64,000 bases of DNA. Source: Alisma plantago-aquatica. Lineage: Eukaryota > Streptophyta > Magnoliopsida > Alismatales > Alismataceae. This document shows, one piece after another, positions 10,448-23,149 of this stretch; position 1 is the stretch's first letter; every line of letters starts with the position of its first letter. Below the pieces are notes generated by a model. It was not told the origin of the DNA. It worked only from the letters and a program-made list of their open reading frames with translations, and searched no databases. Both the position numbers and the translations under genes were made by a program. The stretch covers positions 1,394,244,363-1,394,308,362 of the forward strand of contig OY856410.1 of NCBI GenBank assembly GCA_963693085.1. Reading direction: 5' to 3'.

Positions 10448-12515
10448 CTTTTTAGTTCATAAAATGCTTCTAGACACTGTTATATGATTAAATTTAGCAT
10501 TTGAACAATATGGATTGAATCAGTAGATTTATATGGTTCATTGGAACCTAAATTGCTCATTTGAATGTTGAAATTAGAAATTCATGTCTAAAAATGGTAT
10601 GATTTGGGTATGAACCCAGATAATGAAGATTTCTGATAAATTATCAGATGTACGATTTCAAAGTTGATATGAATAAATAAAATATGCATGAAAACCCTAA
10701 TTGCATATATTTTTTGACGTTAATATGTGTAAATTGATATTTACATGAAATGGCACATTTCTCTGAAATATTACCAGAAATTCTCAAGTATTGTTATTAA
10801 ATTGTATTGTGATATGTAATTAACTCTTAATTGAGTTAAGTGATGCACAAACCAGGATTTGGGTTAATGTGCACGTTTTTTGAGAATTTCAGAGAATTGA
10901 CAAATGTTACGTATGAATTCTTATATGTGAAGTAAATTACTCTTAGCAGTGCACTAAGATGTACAATTGAATGAATTCAATATGCATGTGCCAAATTGAC
11001 TTGAGTTTGGGATATTTATGAATTTTAAATCTGCCTGCATGCATGATATAAGGATAGGGTGTTGCCATGTGATAAGTGAATGAGGTAACTGAAACCCTAA
11101 GGATAGGGTGTTCAATGAATCATGTTATGGTAATACGAAAGGTCTCGATATGAGATGTGGTGATACTTAACTGTTGAATTGTATGTTTCTAGTGCATTTA
11201 ACTTTATATGCTTGTTCTCTCGGAGTTGATATCTACATACTGCAGGGCTTCTTATTTTCAATACATATCTCGTAAATTGCAGGTGATGAGATATGACATG
11301 CCCTAGAAAGGGATGTTACTGAGACATGATATATGTTGAATACATGAGTTAAGATGTTTCTTATGATATGATATGGCAGGCCATGTGAGCCTCGTGAGAA
11401 ATGTTAAATGAGTTATGATTTCTGTTTAAAATGTACCATAATGTTAATGTTAAACTTAGGTGCCCTGAACACCGTAGAACCCCTTTGAGAGGTCTGCACC
11501 TTAGGGGTGAAAATCGTGTCCAACATCAACCGATTGAGTAATTCTGGTGGCACGAGGATAGAAGGGTTATCCAACACCAACCGGTTGAGTAATTCTGGTG
11601 GTAACCCAGTGTTGACTCCCTGCGCCTGTGTACTCAGGTTAGAGGAGGAGTCTAGAGTACACTCTTTTGAGAGTGCAGTGAGGCCCTTGTGAGCCTGAGG
11701 CCCTTGAGCGCCTGAGAGTCCTGTGCAGACCAGGACGAGAAGTCAGACTTAGCATTTCCCGGGTGTGTCGCTAAGTCTTGTACGGTGTGGTCGTAGTGCA
11801 CTGCGAGTCTCTATGCAGAGGACACTGCATAGATCAGGGCATAAGCTAAAATATGATCATATAGGTTCACAGAGTTCCTTATAAATGAAAGAGTTAAGGA
11901 AGACTAGAGCATAGTCTTCTAGTAGTTATTCTTTGGATGCAATATTTACATTCTTCGTTATTTCAATTATATTGTTTTAGAACTGCTCAGTGTAGTATTT
12001 TTTGTATATTAATCTGAATAATAAACTTGACGAGTTGTTTAGTGATAGTTAAATGAAAAACTATTCACTGAGCGAGTAGGCTCACTCCTCTACTCAAACA
12101 TTTTCAGGTCAGCAACAGTTCCAGGAATTTGAAGGATCTTTCCATCCTAGTTTTTGGCAGTAGAAGGTATATGTAGTTAGTTTAGTTAGAGGTCTCTTAA
12201 TCCTTTCCCCTCGGTCCTTGGGACATGGTGTGGGTGAGAGAGAGTATGTATGGCGAATGAGTAAAAGATGTAAATTAACTGTTATGTTTTACTTTCTGTT
12301 AAACAATGTTACATGTTGTGAACTCTGTTTATGTTCTCTAGCCAGTTTAATTGAAATGCTTCCGCAATAGTTTATTATGTTTTAGTTTACAACAATAATC
12401 CGGATAACATTACGAGGTTTAAATAAAAAAGTTCTCAGTGATTTGTTTATGTGATAATCCCTCCGTCGCGCCATAATCTCGTGATTAGTGGTTAGTGTGA
12501 GATCGGGGTGTGACA

Positions 12516-13505
12516 AGTTTGTTGTGCTATAGAGACTTAGAATCCAAAGGCAGTAAGGATGAATGTATTAAACTTATAAATAAGGGTATACATTCCATGC
12601 TCTCAATTATATCATAACCCTCATTCGTTAATCAAGCTCATTATTTCCAACATTTCTCTTTGTTACAACTAAGTTTCTTATCCTAGTTTTATGATTTACA
12701 TGCTCATCTTGTTCTATTCACTTTAACTCTTCCGAAGACTCTTCACTTCTATGTACTTATTGTATACTTAGCTCTTTTTTTCTATTTTCCCTTTGCTTTG
12801 GAGTACATAAAAACATTGTACTCGATTATATAATCCATTCCTCATGATTGATTCTTACTATCTTGCCCCCTTACATACTTTTCTCATATCTTTTCCATGT
12901 TTCATATTTAGAGTTCATATAATACTAATAATTAAACTTAATCTGAACCTTATGTTGTGTTCCTTTATTCCCAATTAAGGGTTTCTCATATGAGGCCCCA
13001 AAGTTAGATCTCAGATATCAGTTCCAACTGATTCTTAGTTATCCCAGTCTTTCCCTTATACTTCAAAATCTTAGAGTGTATACATTCATACTAGAATTTG
13101 GATCTAATCTATCCAGAATTTATTCTTGTTATGTTACTAATAGGAGTCATTAGATCCCAATAATGCATCCTGCTAGCCAGACCAGGCCGAACCTGCAGTC
13201 CTGAAGCCAAGAGCTACTTAGGATTACGCAACTCCTATTCATATCAAATGTGTGGAAGAAAACTTATCCACTTAGGAAAGCTCATTCAAAGATCATTTCT
13301 AGTCTACTTGATACAAAGAATGTAATCAATAAATGTTACAACTGCATAGTGTACAACAAATCTTAAAGACCCATATATATTTCAAAATACTAAATATCTG
13401 AATTTAAATATATAAGAGCTTTTCTATTCGTCTCCAATAAAACAACAATATGAAATGAAAGTTCTATCTCATTTTATATTTATGCTCTTAATTCATGTTA
13501 CTTAT
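12516..13505 (-). mobile_element. Family C internal fragment, piece 2 (between A and B)
   Basis: Matches 32736-33725 of the intact C internal region over its whole length (from TATAGAGACTTAGAATCC to ATTCATGTTACTTAT). No coding frame. Its last five bases CTTAT are the left target duplication of element B. Confidence 0.88.
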
Positions 13506-14917
13506 TGTAACATCCCTGACCTGGGTTATGATTTAACTCTAGATGTTTTGTTTAAAAAAGATAATTATATACTTTCTCTTATCTTTTGAAAAGTAATCAA
13601 GGCTCAAGAGGAAGTTATGTTTCAATTTTAGTCCTTTTTGAATAATGTTGAAAACAATGCTTTGCCTGTTTTGGACTAAAGTGCAAATTACCCAAGTTGA
13701 GGGGTTAACTTGCAAATGTTACATGATAAAATGTTCCTCAAGTTTTGAAGCATCATAATAATGAAAATTATGCAGGGGTATGGCTTGTGGAAGCCTGAGC
13801 ACCAACAAAGAGCTTATTAAGCAATGTTTGTGCAATAAAACCTAGTTTTGATGGAATGTGCAATTTACCCAAAACCTATGGTTCAATATGTAAAATACCA
13901 CTTCTAGAGAGTCCCTAATGTTTCTTGGTATCAATTAGAGATAATAAAATTATAGGGGCATCTCATTTGAATCTCTTTGGGGGAGAGAGAATCTTGATAT
14001 TAAAATAATCAAGATTTAAGCATAATTGAAACCCTAATTCAATTTAATGCAAAAATAAATATATTAATGGAAGTGCCCTTCAAACAAAAATGTGATGGCT
14101 GAATTTATATAAGTATTTAAGTCCTTTTGACTTTCAATAGCACCGAAGTATCTAAAGTGAGTGGAGAGCCCACTCACATTAGTTAAAGAAAAAGTAATAT
14201 CCACTAATTCTTGGATTTTATTATTATATTGATTAAGGTGCTTAATTGTTTTCTTTTAATTCATGTATAAAGAAGAATATTTGGAAGGGGAGGATGATGA
14301 CTTTGTATGCAAGGAAGTGAGGGGGATAAGTGGCACCAATTTAAGGAATTGAAGGATTTTTATAACACTTTCTCTCTCTTGAATTTCCCTTATATACACT
14401 CCATTTTTCACCCACATGAAAGGATTTTTTCGACTCTTCTTTCTTTCCTTGCTTTGTCTGAGCACAAGGGAGCTTATAACAATAGGAGAACGTACCCCAA
14501 ACTGTAGGTGAGCTCCTTAATCATCTTCAACCTTGATTTCATGGTGGAAATCGAAATTCAATGCTTATTTTCTTCTTTTCTCCATTCAATCTTCAACCTT
14601 AGCCATTCTTTTCACTCAAAGACTTGAGGACGGAACTTGGGAAGTTGAGAAAGATTCATTAACCATTAAAGACGTGAAGCTTGAAGCTTGGATTCAACTT
14701 TGAAGGCGGGTTATATAACTTGAACCCTTAAATGTTATTATTGATTTCACTTTTTCATCATATGTTGAATCTTTCTTCTTTCTCGAAATTCCTTTTGATT
14801 AGTTGATGAAATCACCATAAGATCATAGAAAATTTCAAAGGTTTGTAGCTTGAAGATGATGATATCATCTTAGCACACACCTCAATAAATATCATGAGAA
14901 AACAGTTTGCAATTTTG

Positions 14918-15970
14918 ATGACCAAACGGTCTCAAGACCGTTTGGTGATCAAACGGTCTCAAGACTGTTTGGTGATCAAATGGTCTCAAGACTGTTTGAG
15001 GTCAAACGGTCTCAAGATCGATTGAGACCAAATGGTCTCAAGACTGTTTGAGGTCAAGTGGTGTCATGGTTGGATGGACATCCAATGGTTACAATTGATC
15101 TAGTTCGAAAGGTTTCAACATGTGATGGTTCCTTGATTACAAACCCTAGATCGATTGAAGCTAAAACCCTAATTTAAGTTCAATCGATTTCATTACTGAA
15201 TTGACCAAACGGTCTTAGACCATTTGAGGACCATTCGGTCTCAGACCATTTGAGGACTAAACGGTCTCAAACCGTTTAGGGCTTAATAATATTGAATTCA
15301 AATGGTCTGAAACCGTTTAGGGATTTTGAGACCAAGACCGTTTGAGGGTCTAATGGTCTTCAAGACCGTTTGGAGGTCAAGCATCTCAAGACCGTTTGGA
15401 GGTCAAGCATCTCAAGACCGTTTGGAGGTCAAGCATATCAAGACCATTTGGAGGTCAAGCATCTCAAGACCGTTTGGAGGTCAAGGGTTGTGATGGATGG
15501 TTGGAGATCTAAGGGTTATAATTTGATGTACTCTCAATGGTCCAATTGATGAATGATTCAATGAAGCAAACCCTAATTGATTGGTTGAAGGAAACCCTAG
15601 ATGATCCTTTCAGTTTCAAGGTAGTTTGGACCAAACGGTTTTGAGACTATTTGATTCCAAATGGTCCTGAAACCGTTTGAGATCAAACAGTCTCAAACCG
15701 TTTGGAGGTCCAATCGGTTTCAAGGTTGATTTATCCAATCGGTTTCAAATGTTGATGGGTCTAATCAGTTCCAATGTACATGTGATCAAACGGTTTCAAG
15801 GGTTGAGTGCCCAAATAGTTTCAAAACCGTTTGGAGGGTAAACGGTCTCAACCCTAGATGCCCAAACGGTTTCAAAACCATTTGGAGGGAAAACGGTCTC
15901 AAAATCATTTGGAGGTTGAGGGGTCAAAACCGTTTGGAGGTTCAATGCAACCAAAACCGTTTGAAGACCT
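14918..15970. repeat. Palindrome-rich array, 5' LTR of B
   Basis: Dozens of units built on AAACGGTCT and AGACCGTTT (9-bp arms, centre usually CA), joined by short linkers such as GGAGGTCAAGCATCTC (four near-exact copies at 15365-15480). Many units have one mutated arm. Each intact unit could extrude as a small hairpin and contains the hexamer GGTCTC. Confidence 0.85.
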
Positions 15971-16339
15971 AATGTGATGAAAGATCAATTAACCCCATGA
16001 TTATTAATGATGTATATCAAAGATAATTATAATGGTTGTACCTTTGAGGTACTAGGGTGATTAGTACCTTTTGAGTGGTTAACCTTTGATACTTATGGAA
16101 GCAATATCTCAATACACTATGCTAACCCTAAATGTATGTACTTGAATGAAGGGTTGACCTAATCTAATCAAACCTGAAGTAATCAACATCCTAGAGAGGA
16201 TGAGAGAGAGAGAAATTCATACATGTATAATAATCATGTAGAGGTTAAGCCTCAACACTTTAAACATGAATAAAATATGTAATTAGGGTATGATCCTTGA
16301 TAAAGAGATCATGAAACCCTAACCGAGAAGGTTGTTGAG

Positions 16340-16640
16340 CCCTAACCCTAATTTAGGGCAATGTTAGGTGAAACCCTAATCCAGGGTAATGGTGTAACCC
16401 TAATCTAGGGTGATGACATGAGAAATCCCAATTCAGGGTAATATAATGAAAAATCCTAATTTAAGAGGGTGCTTCATGAAACCCTAATTTGGGAAAAAGT
16501 TATAAGAAACCTTAATTCAAGATAATTATGTGTAAACCCTAATCTAGGGTGATGCCATGAGAAACCCCAATATAGGGTAATGTTATGAGAAACCCTAGTA
16601 TAGGGTGATGATATGTAAAACCCTAATTTATAAAGAGGGG
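16340..16640. repeat. CCCTAAT...AGGG array, 5' LTR of B
   Basis: About eleven units of 27-30 bp of the form AACCCTAATCTAGGGTGATG plus a variable linker. Each has inverted ACCCT and AGGGT. The same array type is in LTR D. Confidence 0.8.
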
Positions 16641-17596
16641 AACCCTATTCCTAATAATGGAGTAGTGAATAATATATTGGTAGGTGAAATACCTAAAGTG
16701 GTTGATAATGGATAACCTTATATCAATAATGCCTTAACCTGAGATGAGTCCATATCATTGATAACGGTTGAATAATTCAAATGTGTGACTCATGACCAAT
16801 ACATTACATGATAAATGTGATGAACGGGTGTATAAAGTATTAGGATGGGAAATACCCTAATACAAGATAAGTTGATGAAATTAAGTAAGTTACAAGAGAT
16901 GAGGGAAGTGATACATCAAGACATGACAAATATCACATTCATAACCTCAAGGTTGATACGCCTTGATATACCTTAAATCCAATATGTATGGATGAGTAAC
17001 ACATGAACTGTGTCATGCCAATTGTTACATTGAGATGTAATGAGCCTAATACACTTTGATAAGTGTAGGCTAACATACCTTAAGAAATGGTTAAGCCAAG
17101 TTAATAAAGTATGATGTATTCATACTCTGGTAAGGATGAGAGTGAAACTCATACCTTGTGTTTGATAATCATTTAATGATAAATGATGAGAATAGTTGTT
17201 TCCTAGTGAGAGGTGACAAGATGTTTAATGGCCTTGTGAGCCATGAGAGTAGTTGTTTCCTAGTGAGAGGTGACAAGATGTGTAATGGGCCTTGTAAGCC
17301 ATGAGAGTAGTTTTTGCCTAGTGAGAGGTAACAAGATGTTTATAAAGTCTCATGTAAGAAATGATAATGTTCAAAATAAACAATGGAAACTTAGTAACAT
17401 AATAATAATAAATAATAATAATGAAATCTTGAACATACATGCTTTATGTTTACAGTCAAATAAGGGCTATAGTGTTTTGAATAAGCTTAAAGGAGATACG
17501 AGGAATAATTGAATTACATAAAGAATGTGATCAAGTATGATGGATTGGCCAAGGTTTAATACATAGTAAAGGTGATGTGGTGTTCAGTGATAATGT

Positions 17597-18115
17597 CATA
17601 GGATTGGTAATAACCCAATACCTAGAATAATTGCACAGGATTGGTAATAACCCAATACCTAGAATAATGTCACATGATTGGTCATAACCCAATACCTGGA
17701 ATAATTTCACAAGATTGGTAATAACCCAATACCTGGAATAATGTCACAGGATTGGTAATAACCCAATACCTGGAATAATGTCATAGGATTGGTCATAACC
17801 CAATACCTGGAATAATGTCATAGGATTGGTCATAACCAAATACCTGGAATAATTGCACAAGATTGGTAATAACCCAATACTTGGAATGGTTGCACAGGAT
17901 TGGTAATAACCCAATACCTGGAATGGTTGCACATGATTGGCATAGTCCAATGCCTGGAATGTTTGCACAGGATTGGTATAGTCCAATGCCTGGAATGGTT
18001 GCACAAGATTGGTATAGTCCAATGCCTGGAATGGTTGCAGAGGATTGGCATAGTCCAATGCCTGGAATGTTTGCATAGAATTGGCATAGTCCAGTGCCTG
18101 GACAGAATATGAGGA
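17597..18115. repeat. 37-bp array of inverted ATTGG/CCAAT units, 5' LTR of B
   Basis: Fourteen units at exactly 37-bp spacing (TTGG at 17604, 17641, 17678 ... 18085). The core is ATTGG, six or seven bases, CCAAT, followed by a ACCTGGAAT-type linker. There are two sub-types: TAATAAC centres in the left two thirds and CATAGT/TATAGT centres in the right third. Confidence 0.9.
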
Positions 18116-18938
18116 TGTATACTCACATGACTGGTACAATTCAATATCTGGATAATATATTGGCTAAGGTCAATAGACAAAAATGAGAATGATTCATGGA
18201 TGACATACCATGATAATGAGTATCTCAAGATAAGCTTGAGATGTTGATATAGTAAGATGGATAAATGATATACATGTTCTTCATATTCCTTATAAAGTAA
18301 ATATATGATTTACTACTCTATCATAGATAGTTGCAATGCTTTAGAAGATGAGAATGTTCTAAACTACTTATCCTCTACTCAGTTTTATAATGTTTATCTG
18401 CAATAATAATGTTTCTGGCGGAGAGTTATATCTCTCGCTGGGACAATTTCAATTGTCTCACCCCCCTGGGATCCAACATTTTTAGGTGGACGCAGACGAA
18501 GAGGTAGAAATCATACAACAGAGAAAGGACAGCAGCATCAGGGACAACAGTAACATCTCAGGTGGAGATACTGATTTTTGTGTCTTGAAGATATGAGTCC
18601 TATGTGTCGTCTCTGTACTCTCAGGTCTTAGGAGTTAGTAGTTATCGCTTTTATAATCGATATGAGATTTTGTCTTGAATGCCTCGAGGTTTTGTGTTTC
18701 TCATGTGTAGATTTAACAAGAGTAATTGATGTATGTAATCCTCAAGAAGAGATGGTACATGGTATGTACTTGTGGACCAGAATGTACATGTAATACTTTG
18801 GTTCTTGTTGTTAAGAGTTTCCTGGAATCGGATCTCTTTGCAAAAGGTTTTAATTTTTAGTGATTTTTGTTAATCCACTGTTAATGATCGCTTTCACTTA
18901 GTTAATGATGTTTTGTTCGAACGGTGCACGACAATTAG

Positions 18939-18950
18939 TGGTATCAGAGC
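18939..18950 (+). promoter_or_regulatory. Primer binding site of element B
   Basis: TGGTATCAGAGC, initiator-Met tRNA type, five bases after the LTR end. Confidence 0.9.
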
Positions 18951-19030
18951 TTAAGGTTCATTGAGTCTACAGAGACATAAGACTAAGTTGCTGAGTCTGT
19001 TCTAAGTGTATCCCAGTATATCTTATAGAG

Positions 19031-20086
19031 ATGTCCAGAGAACACGAGGGACACGTTGCTAAGAGCAATGTTGCGACACCAGTAGGAGGTGCAAGGGATC
19101 AGGCAAGAGAGGAATCAATGCCTGAGAATCCCCATGTTGATGAAGTTATGATAGAAAAACCAGACTTTCATGCTCTATTTAGGGAATTCATGACTACAAT
19201 GAGGCATATGGCAGATCGGATGCCCACACCAGCACCTAGGGCACCAACTCCCAATGAGGGACATGGGTTTGGTAAGACTTTTGAACAACTACGTCGTGTA
19301 GGAGCTATTGAATATGCTGGGACAACTGACCCAACAGATGCTGATCTATGGCTCACTGAGTTAGAAAATGCTTTTAAGATCCTTAGTATTCCAGATGTTG
19401 ACAAAGTCAAACATGATGTATACCTTTTGAAGGGTAGTGCTGGCCATTGGTGGGCCATAGAAGAAGTAAAAAGGAATGATGAAGAGGTTGGTTGGGAGGA
19501 ATTTCGTCAAGAATTCTTCAATAAGTATTTTCAAAGAACATACTTAGACGAAAAGATCTCACAGTTTGAGAAGGTTCGACAGGGAACCATGTCAATAAAT
19601 GAATATGAGTCTAGGTTTATGGAACTTTTATAGTTTTGTCCACAAATGGCTGCTACTGAGCAGGAGAAGATTTGACATTTTGAGAAAGGACTGAATGATG
19701 AGGTGTCTATCTCGGCAGTTGCATTAGAAAGCAGAGAGAATTTTGCCACATTTGTGGAGTCAATTCGGAGGATAGAAGGGTATGTGACAAAGAAACATGA
19801 GACAAACCTCATAAGGAGGTCTACACAATCACATGAATAGTGGATTGGTGGTACTAAACAACCAAAGTTTTTGGTAACACCGGTTCAACCAAAATATAGT
19901 ACACCAATGCAGTGGTCATCAAGTGAGGGCCGAACTTGCCATAAATGTGGACAAATAGGATATTTTAGGCAGCAATGTCTAAGAAGAAATAATGTGGTGA
20001 CCCAACAGTCAAGGCATAATCTACAAAACCCACAAGGACCCCAGTTTAGTGAAGTAGAAGGACGAGGACAAAGACAAGTGTCATAG
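19031..20086 (+). pseudogene. gag: Element B gag (capsid and nucleocapsid), three stops
   Basis: One frame from the ATG at 19031 to the stop at 20084-20086, about 351 codons, with no frameshift but in-frame stops at 19631, 19673 and 19838. Residues about 90-200 read as a gypsy retrotransposon capsid domain (ADLWLTELENAFKIL, GSAGHWW, FRQEFFNKYF, MSINEYESRFMELL). A CCHC-type zinc knuckle spans 19937-19978 (CHKCGQIGYFRQQC), but its histidine is replaced by tyrosine. The stop at 19673 sits where the family usually has Arg and fits CGA changed to TGA by cytosine deamination. No protease or RT follows in any frame. Confidence 0.88.
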
Positions 20087-20500
20087 TTGGGTCCATCTAC
20101 CTCTGGTAGTAAAGGACAAAGGCAATAGTATATGACAATTGACTCCATGTATCGAGTCAGATAAGACACTAGATAACTCATAAGAGGTAACATGTCAAGA
20201 TAGAACTTTTCATTCTGAACCATCTTTCTTTTTCTACTCTCTGCCTACTAATTATAAGAAAGGTAGTTGTTGTTGAGCTTCCTTTAATTAATCTTATGAG
20301 GACATGAGGAAGAGCTAAGATGGATGAGAACTTATATTCAGTCCAATATTCTCTTGTATGTTTTGAAATTTCTCTCTTCATATAGAAAAGGGAAGAGATA
20401 TAGAAGAAACACCCATATAAAATTTAAGATACTAAGTAGTAAAACTTAAAGAGATGAAACATAATATAAAAACCAATACATACTACCTAATTTCAGTTCT

Positions 20501-20523
20501 TGAATACCTTGGCCAGGTATTCA
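20501..20523 (+). other. Twin-hairpin module of B, first hairpin
   Basis: Perfect 8-bp stem TGAATACC with GGTATTCA, loop TTGGCCA containing the self-complementary TGGCCA. Compared with C, the third base pair is A-T instead of T-A, a compensatory double change. Confidence 0.7.
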
Positions 20524-20570
20524 TCTATTGAAGATAAGGTAAGTATGCCACTCTTAGATTGCTATCTTTC

Positions 20571-20593
20571 TGATTACTCTGATCAAGTAGTCA
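20571..20593 (+). other. Twin-hairpin module of B, second hairpin
   Basis: Stem TGATTACT with AGTAGTCA (one G-U pair) and loop CTGATCA, in which TGATCA is self-complementary. It lies 47 bases after the first hairpin, the same spacing as in element A. Confidence 0.65.
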
Positions 20594-23149
20594 TTTTGAG
20601 ACAATCTAAAGAGCATAATGAAGTCAGAGATGTGGCATGGATATTTATACCACATCCTAATTGATATATGGAGAAATCTGAGTTAATCATAGATCAACTT
20701 ATAAATAAAAGAAGATGTTTAGTATAATGTATACCCTGGTCCTCAGACCTAGAGGTAACAGTTACCTGATGAGAGGTGACAATGTTCAATGATGGACTGA
20801 GGGTTTGAATACCCAAATCTAGTAATAATGATGATGATGAGATGTGTTTTTGGCACATATAATGGATACTAAGGTAAAGAATCCTAGTATCCAAGAACTT
20901 TCAATGATATGAGGAGATGGGAACATGACTCCTCATAAGAAGTAATGTTTGGTTACCTAGAAGGGCCAACTTTGAAATTTGTTCATTTACATAATGTAGT
21001 ATGGATACCATATGTTAGGGGTTTATGCCCCGCATAAACATGACATCAGAAAAGATGTATGAGTCAAAGGAACAATTGTAAAAATTGTTTTGGGAAAAGT
21101 TGATCAAGCTAAAAATAATTTCTTGGAATATCTCTATCTAGATTTTTTAAGGCATCTTATACATAACATCTAGAGATACCTCTGAGATGGTTCTTCTTAA
21201 TAAGTAGCCTCTCCTTATGATAAGAAAATAAACATCTAAAGGGATAATTGATATAAATCATAAGAACGTTTAGTGTTGTGTCAGCAGATTTGAGTGGCAC
21301 AATAGATGCATGATAATACTTGTAGTCCCAAGTGGGTGACATAATGTAACTCTAGTCTTTCCTTGAAAGTGAAATGCTAAACTAAATGAGGAGTATGGGA
21401 GACTCCCCAGAATCAAGAATCATGTCACATAAAGTTGTAAGTTGAGAAAGGTGACAAATCAATGAGGTTTGACACCTGAATTAAATAAGGTATGTATAAT
21501 GTTTCTTTGACAAAAAAAGTATTATTTGATACAAAGTTAACTCTACAGTCAATAATGAAAAAGATAGTGGAGTATGTGTCATGTGTGACAAGTTCTATGA
21601 TAACCCTGTATGGAAAGACTTTGTGATGATCAAATTTCTATGGCATCACCATGACATTAAGATGCTAGGTGGAGGCTTGATGATATGATAAATAAATAAT
21701 ATACGTCTTCCTTTACATGGGATTTCAGGGACGAAATCCTTATTAGGGGTTTATAATTGTAACATCCCTGACCTGGGTTATGCTTTAACTCTAGATGTTT
21801 TGTTTAAGAAATATAATTATATACTTGCTCTTATATTTTGAAAATTAATCAAGGCTCAAGAGGAACTTATGTTTCAATTTTAGTCATTTTTGAATAATGT
21901 TGAAAACAATGCTTTGCCCGTTTTGGACTAAAGTGCAAATTACCCAAGTTGAGGGGTTAACTTGCAAATGTTACATGATAAAATGTTCCTCAAGTGTTGA
22001 AGCATCATAATAATGAAAATGATGCAGAGGTATGGCTTGTGGAAGCCTGAGCACCAAGAAAGAGCTTATTAGGCAATGTTTGTGCATTAAAACCTAGTTT
22101 TGGTGTAATGTGCAATTTACCCAAAACCTAGGGTTCAATATGTAAAATACCACTTCTATAGAGTCCCTAATGTTTCTTGGTATCAATTAGAGACAATAAA
22201 ATCAGAGGGGCATCTCATTTGAATCTCTTTGGGGGAGAGAGAATCTTGATATTAAAATAATCAAGATTTAAGCATAATTGAAACCCTAATTCAATTTAAT
22301 GCAAAAATAAATATATTAATGGAAGTGCCCTTCAACCAAAAATGTGATGGTTGAATTTATATAATTATGGACGTTCTTGTTCCTTGCAATAGCACCGAAA
22401 TATCTAAAGTGAGTGGAGAGAGTTAAAGAAAAAGTAATATCCACTATTTTTTGGATATTATTATTATATTGATTAAGGTGCTTAATTGTTTTCTTTTAAT
22501 TCATGAATAAAGAAGAGTATTTAGAAGGGTAGGATGATGGATTCGTATGAAAGGAAGTGAAGGGGATAAGTGGCACCAATTTAAGGAATTGAAGGATTTT
22601 TATAACACTTTCTCTCTCTTGAATTTCCCTTATATACACTCCATTTTTCACCCACATGAAAGGCTTTTTTCGACTCTTCTTTCTTTCCTTGCTTTGGCCG
22701 AGCACAAGGGAGATTAGGAGCAACAGGAGGACGTACCCCAACCTGTAGGTGAGATCCTTAATCATCTTCAACCTTGATTTCATGGTGGAAATCAAAATTC
22801 AATGCTTATTTTCTTCTTTTCTCCATTCAATCTTCAACCTTAGCCATTCTTTTCACTCAAAGACTTGAGGACGGACCTTGGGAAGTTGAGAAAGATTCAT
22901 TCACCATTAAAGACGTGAAGCTTGAAGCTTGGATTCAACTTTGAAGGTGGGTTATATAACTTGAACCCTTAAATGTTATTATTGATTTCACTTTTTCATC
23001 ATATGTTCAATCTTTCTTCTTTCTCAAAATTCCTTTTGATCAGTTGATGAAATAACCATAAGATCACAACAAATTTCTAAAGTTTGTAGCTTGAAGATGA
23101 TGATTTCATCTTAGAACATACCTCAATAAATATCATGAGCAAACGGTTT

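Larger units (their letters stand above)
2591..12515 (+). mobile_element. Element A: Tekay/Del-like gypsy retrotransposon, non-autonomous
   Basis: A complete insertion: 5' LTR 2591-5993, primer binding site, internal region 5994-9112, polypurine tract, 3' LTR 9113-12515, flanked by the 5-bp duplication AGTTT (2586-2590 and 12516-12520). The LTRs start TGTTATGACC and end GGGGTGTGACA. Both are 3403 bp and about 98% alike by eye, so A is a fairly recent insertion. The internal region has no gag, protease or reverse transcriptase, only a non-coding front related to family C and a rearranged RNase H/integrase tail. The tail's sequence and a chromodomain-like end place it near the Tekay (Del) chromoviruses. 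Mobility would have required proteins from another element. Confidence 0.9.
9113..12515 (+). repeat. 3' LTR of element A
   Basis: 3403 bp, the same termini as the 5' LTR and collinear with it. Differences are mainly scattered substitutions. It carries the second copies of the GC-rich block, the GC hairpin (10421-10447) and the internal direct repeats (11520-11600). It is followed by AGTTT, the right target duplication, and by family C sequence. Confidence 0.92.
13506..18933 (+). repeat. 5' LTR of element B
   Basis: 5428 bp. Layout: AT-rich start, a CT-rich stretch near 14390-14460, palindromic array 14918-15970, CCCTAAT array 16340-16640, non-repetitive stretch, 37-bp array 17597-18115, then a tail with the GGCGGAGAG block at 18416. 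Apparent open frames over the arrays (for example 17744-18139 minus) only translate the repeats. Confidence 0.9.
20087..21757 (+). other. Non-coding 3' internal region of element B
   Basis: No frame resembling pol. It holds the twin hairpins (20501-20593). It ends in GGACGAAATCCTTATTAGGGG just before the 3' LTR; this is the usual end of Tekay-type pol with a weak polypurine tract (about 21738-21750), so pol was replaced or lost while the terminal signal remained. Confidence 0.6.

Noticed and set aside
16340..16640. Interstitial telomere repeat
   Set aside because: AACCCTAA occurs, but within units of about 28-30 bp and not as tandem 7-bp repeats.
17597..18115. Regular 37-bp repeats resembling a CRISPR array
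   Set aside because: The intervals are themselves conserved, there are no cas genes, the array is present in both LTRs of a retrotransposon, and the DNA is from a plant.
17744..18228. Long minus-strand frames over the 37-bp array (also 25875-26275)
   Set aside because: A 37-bp unit read in three frames gives repeated peptides with no stop. The frames only translate the array.
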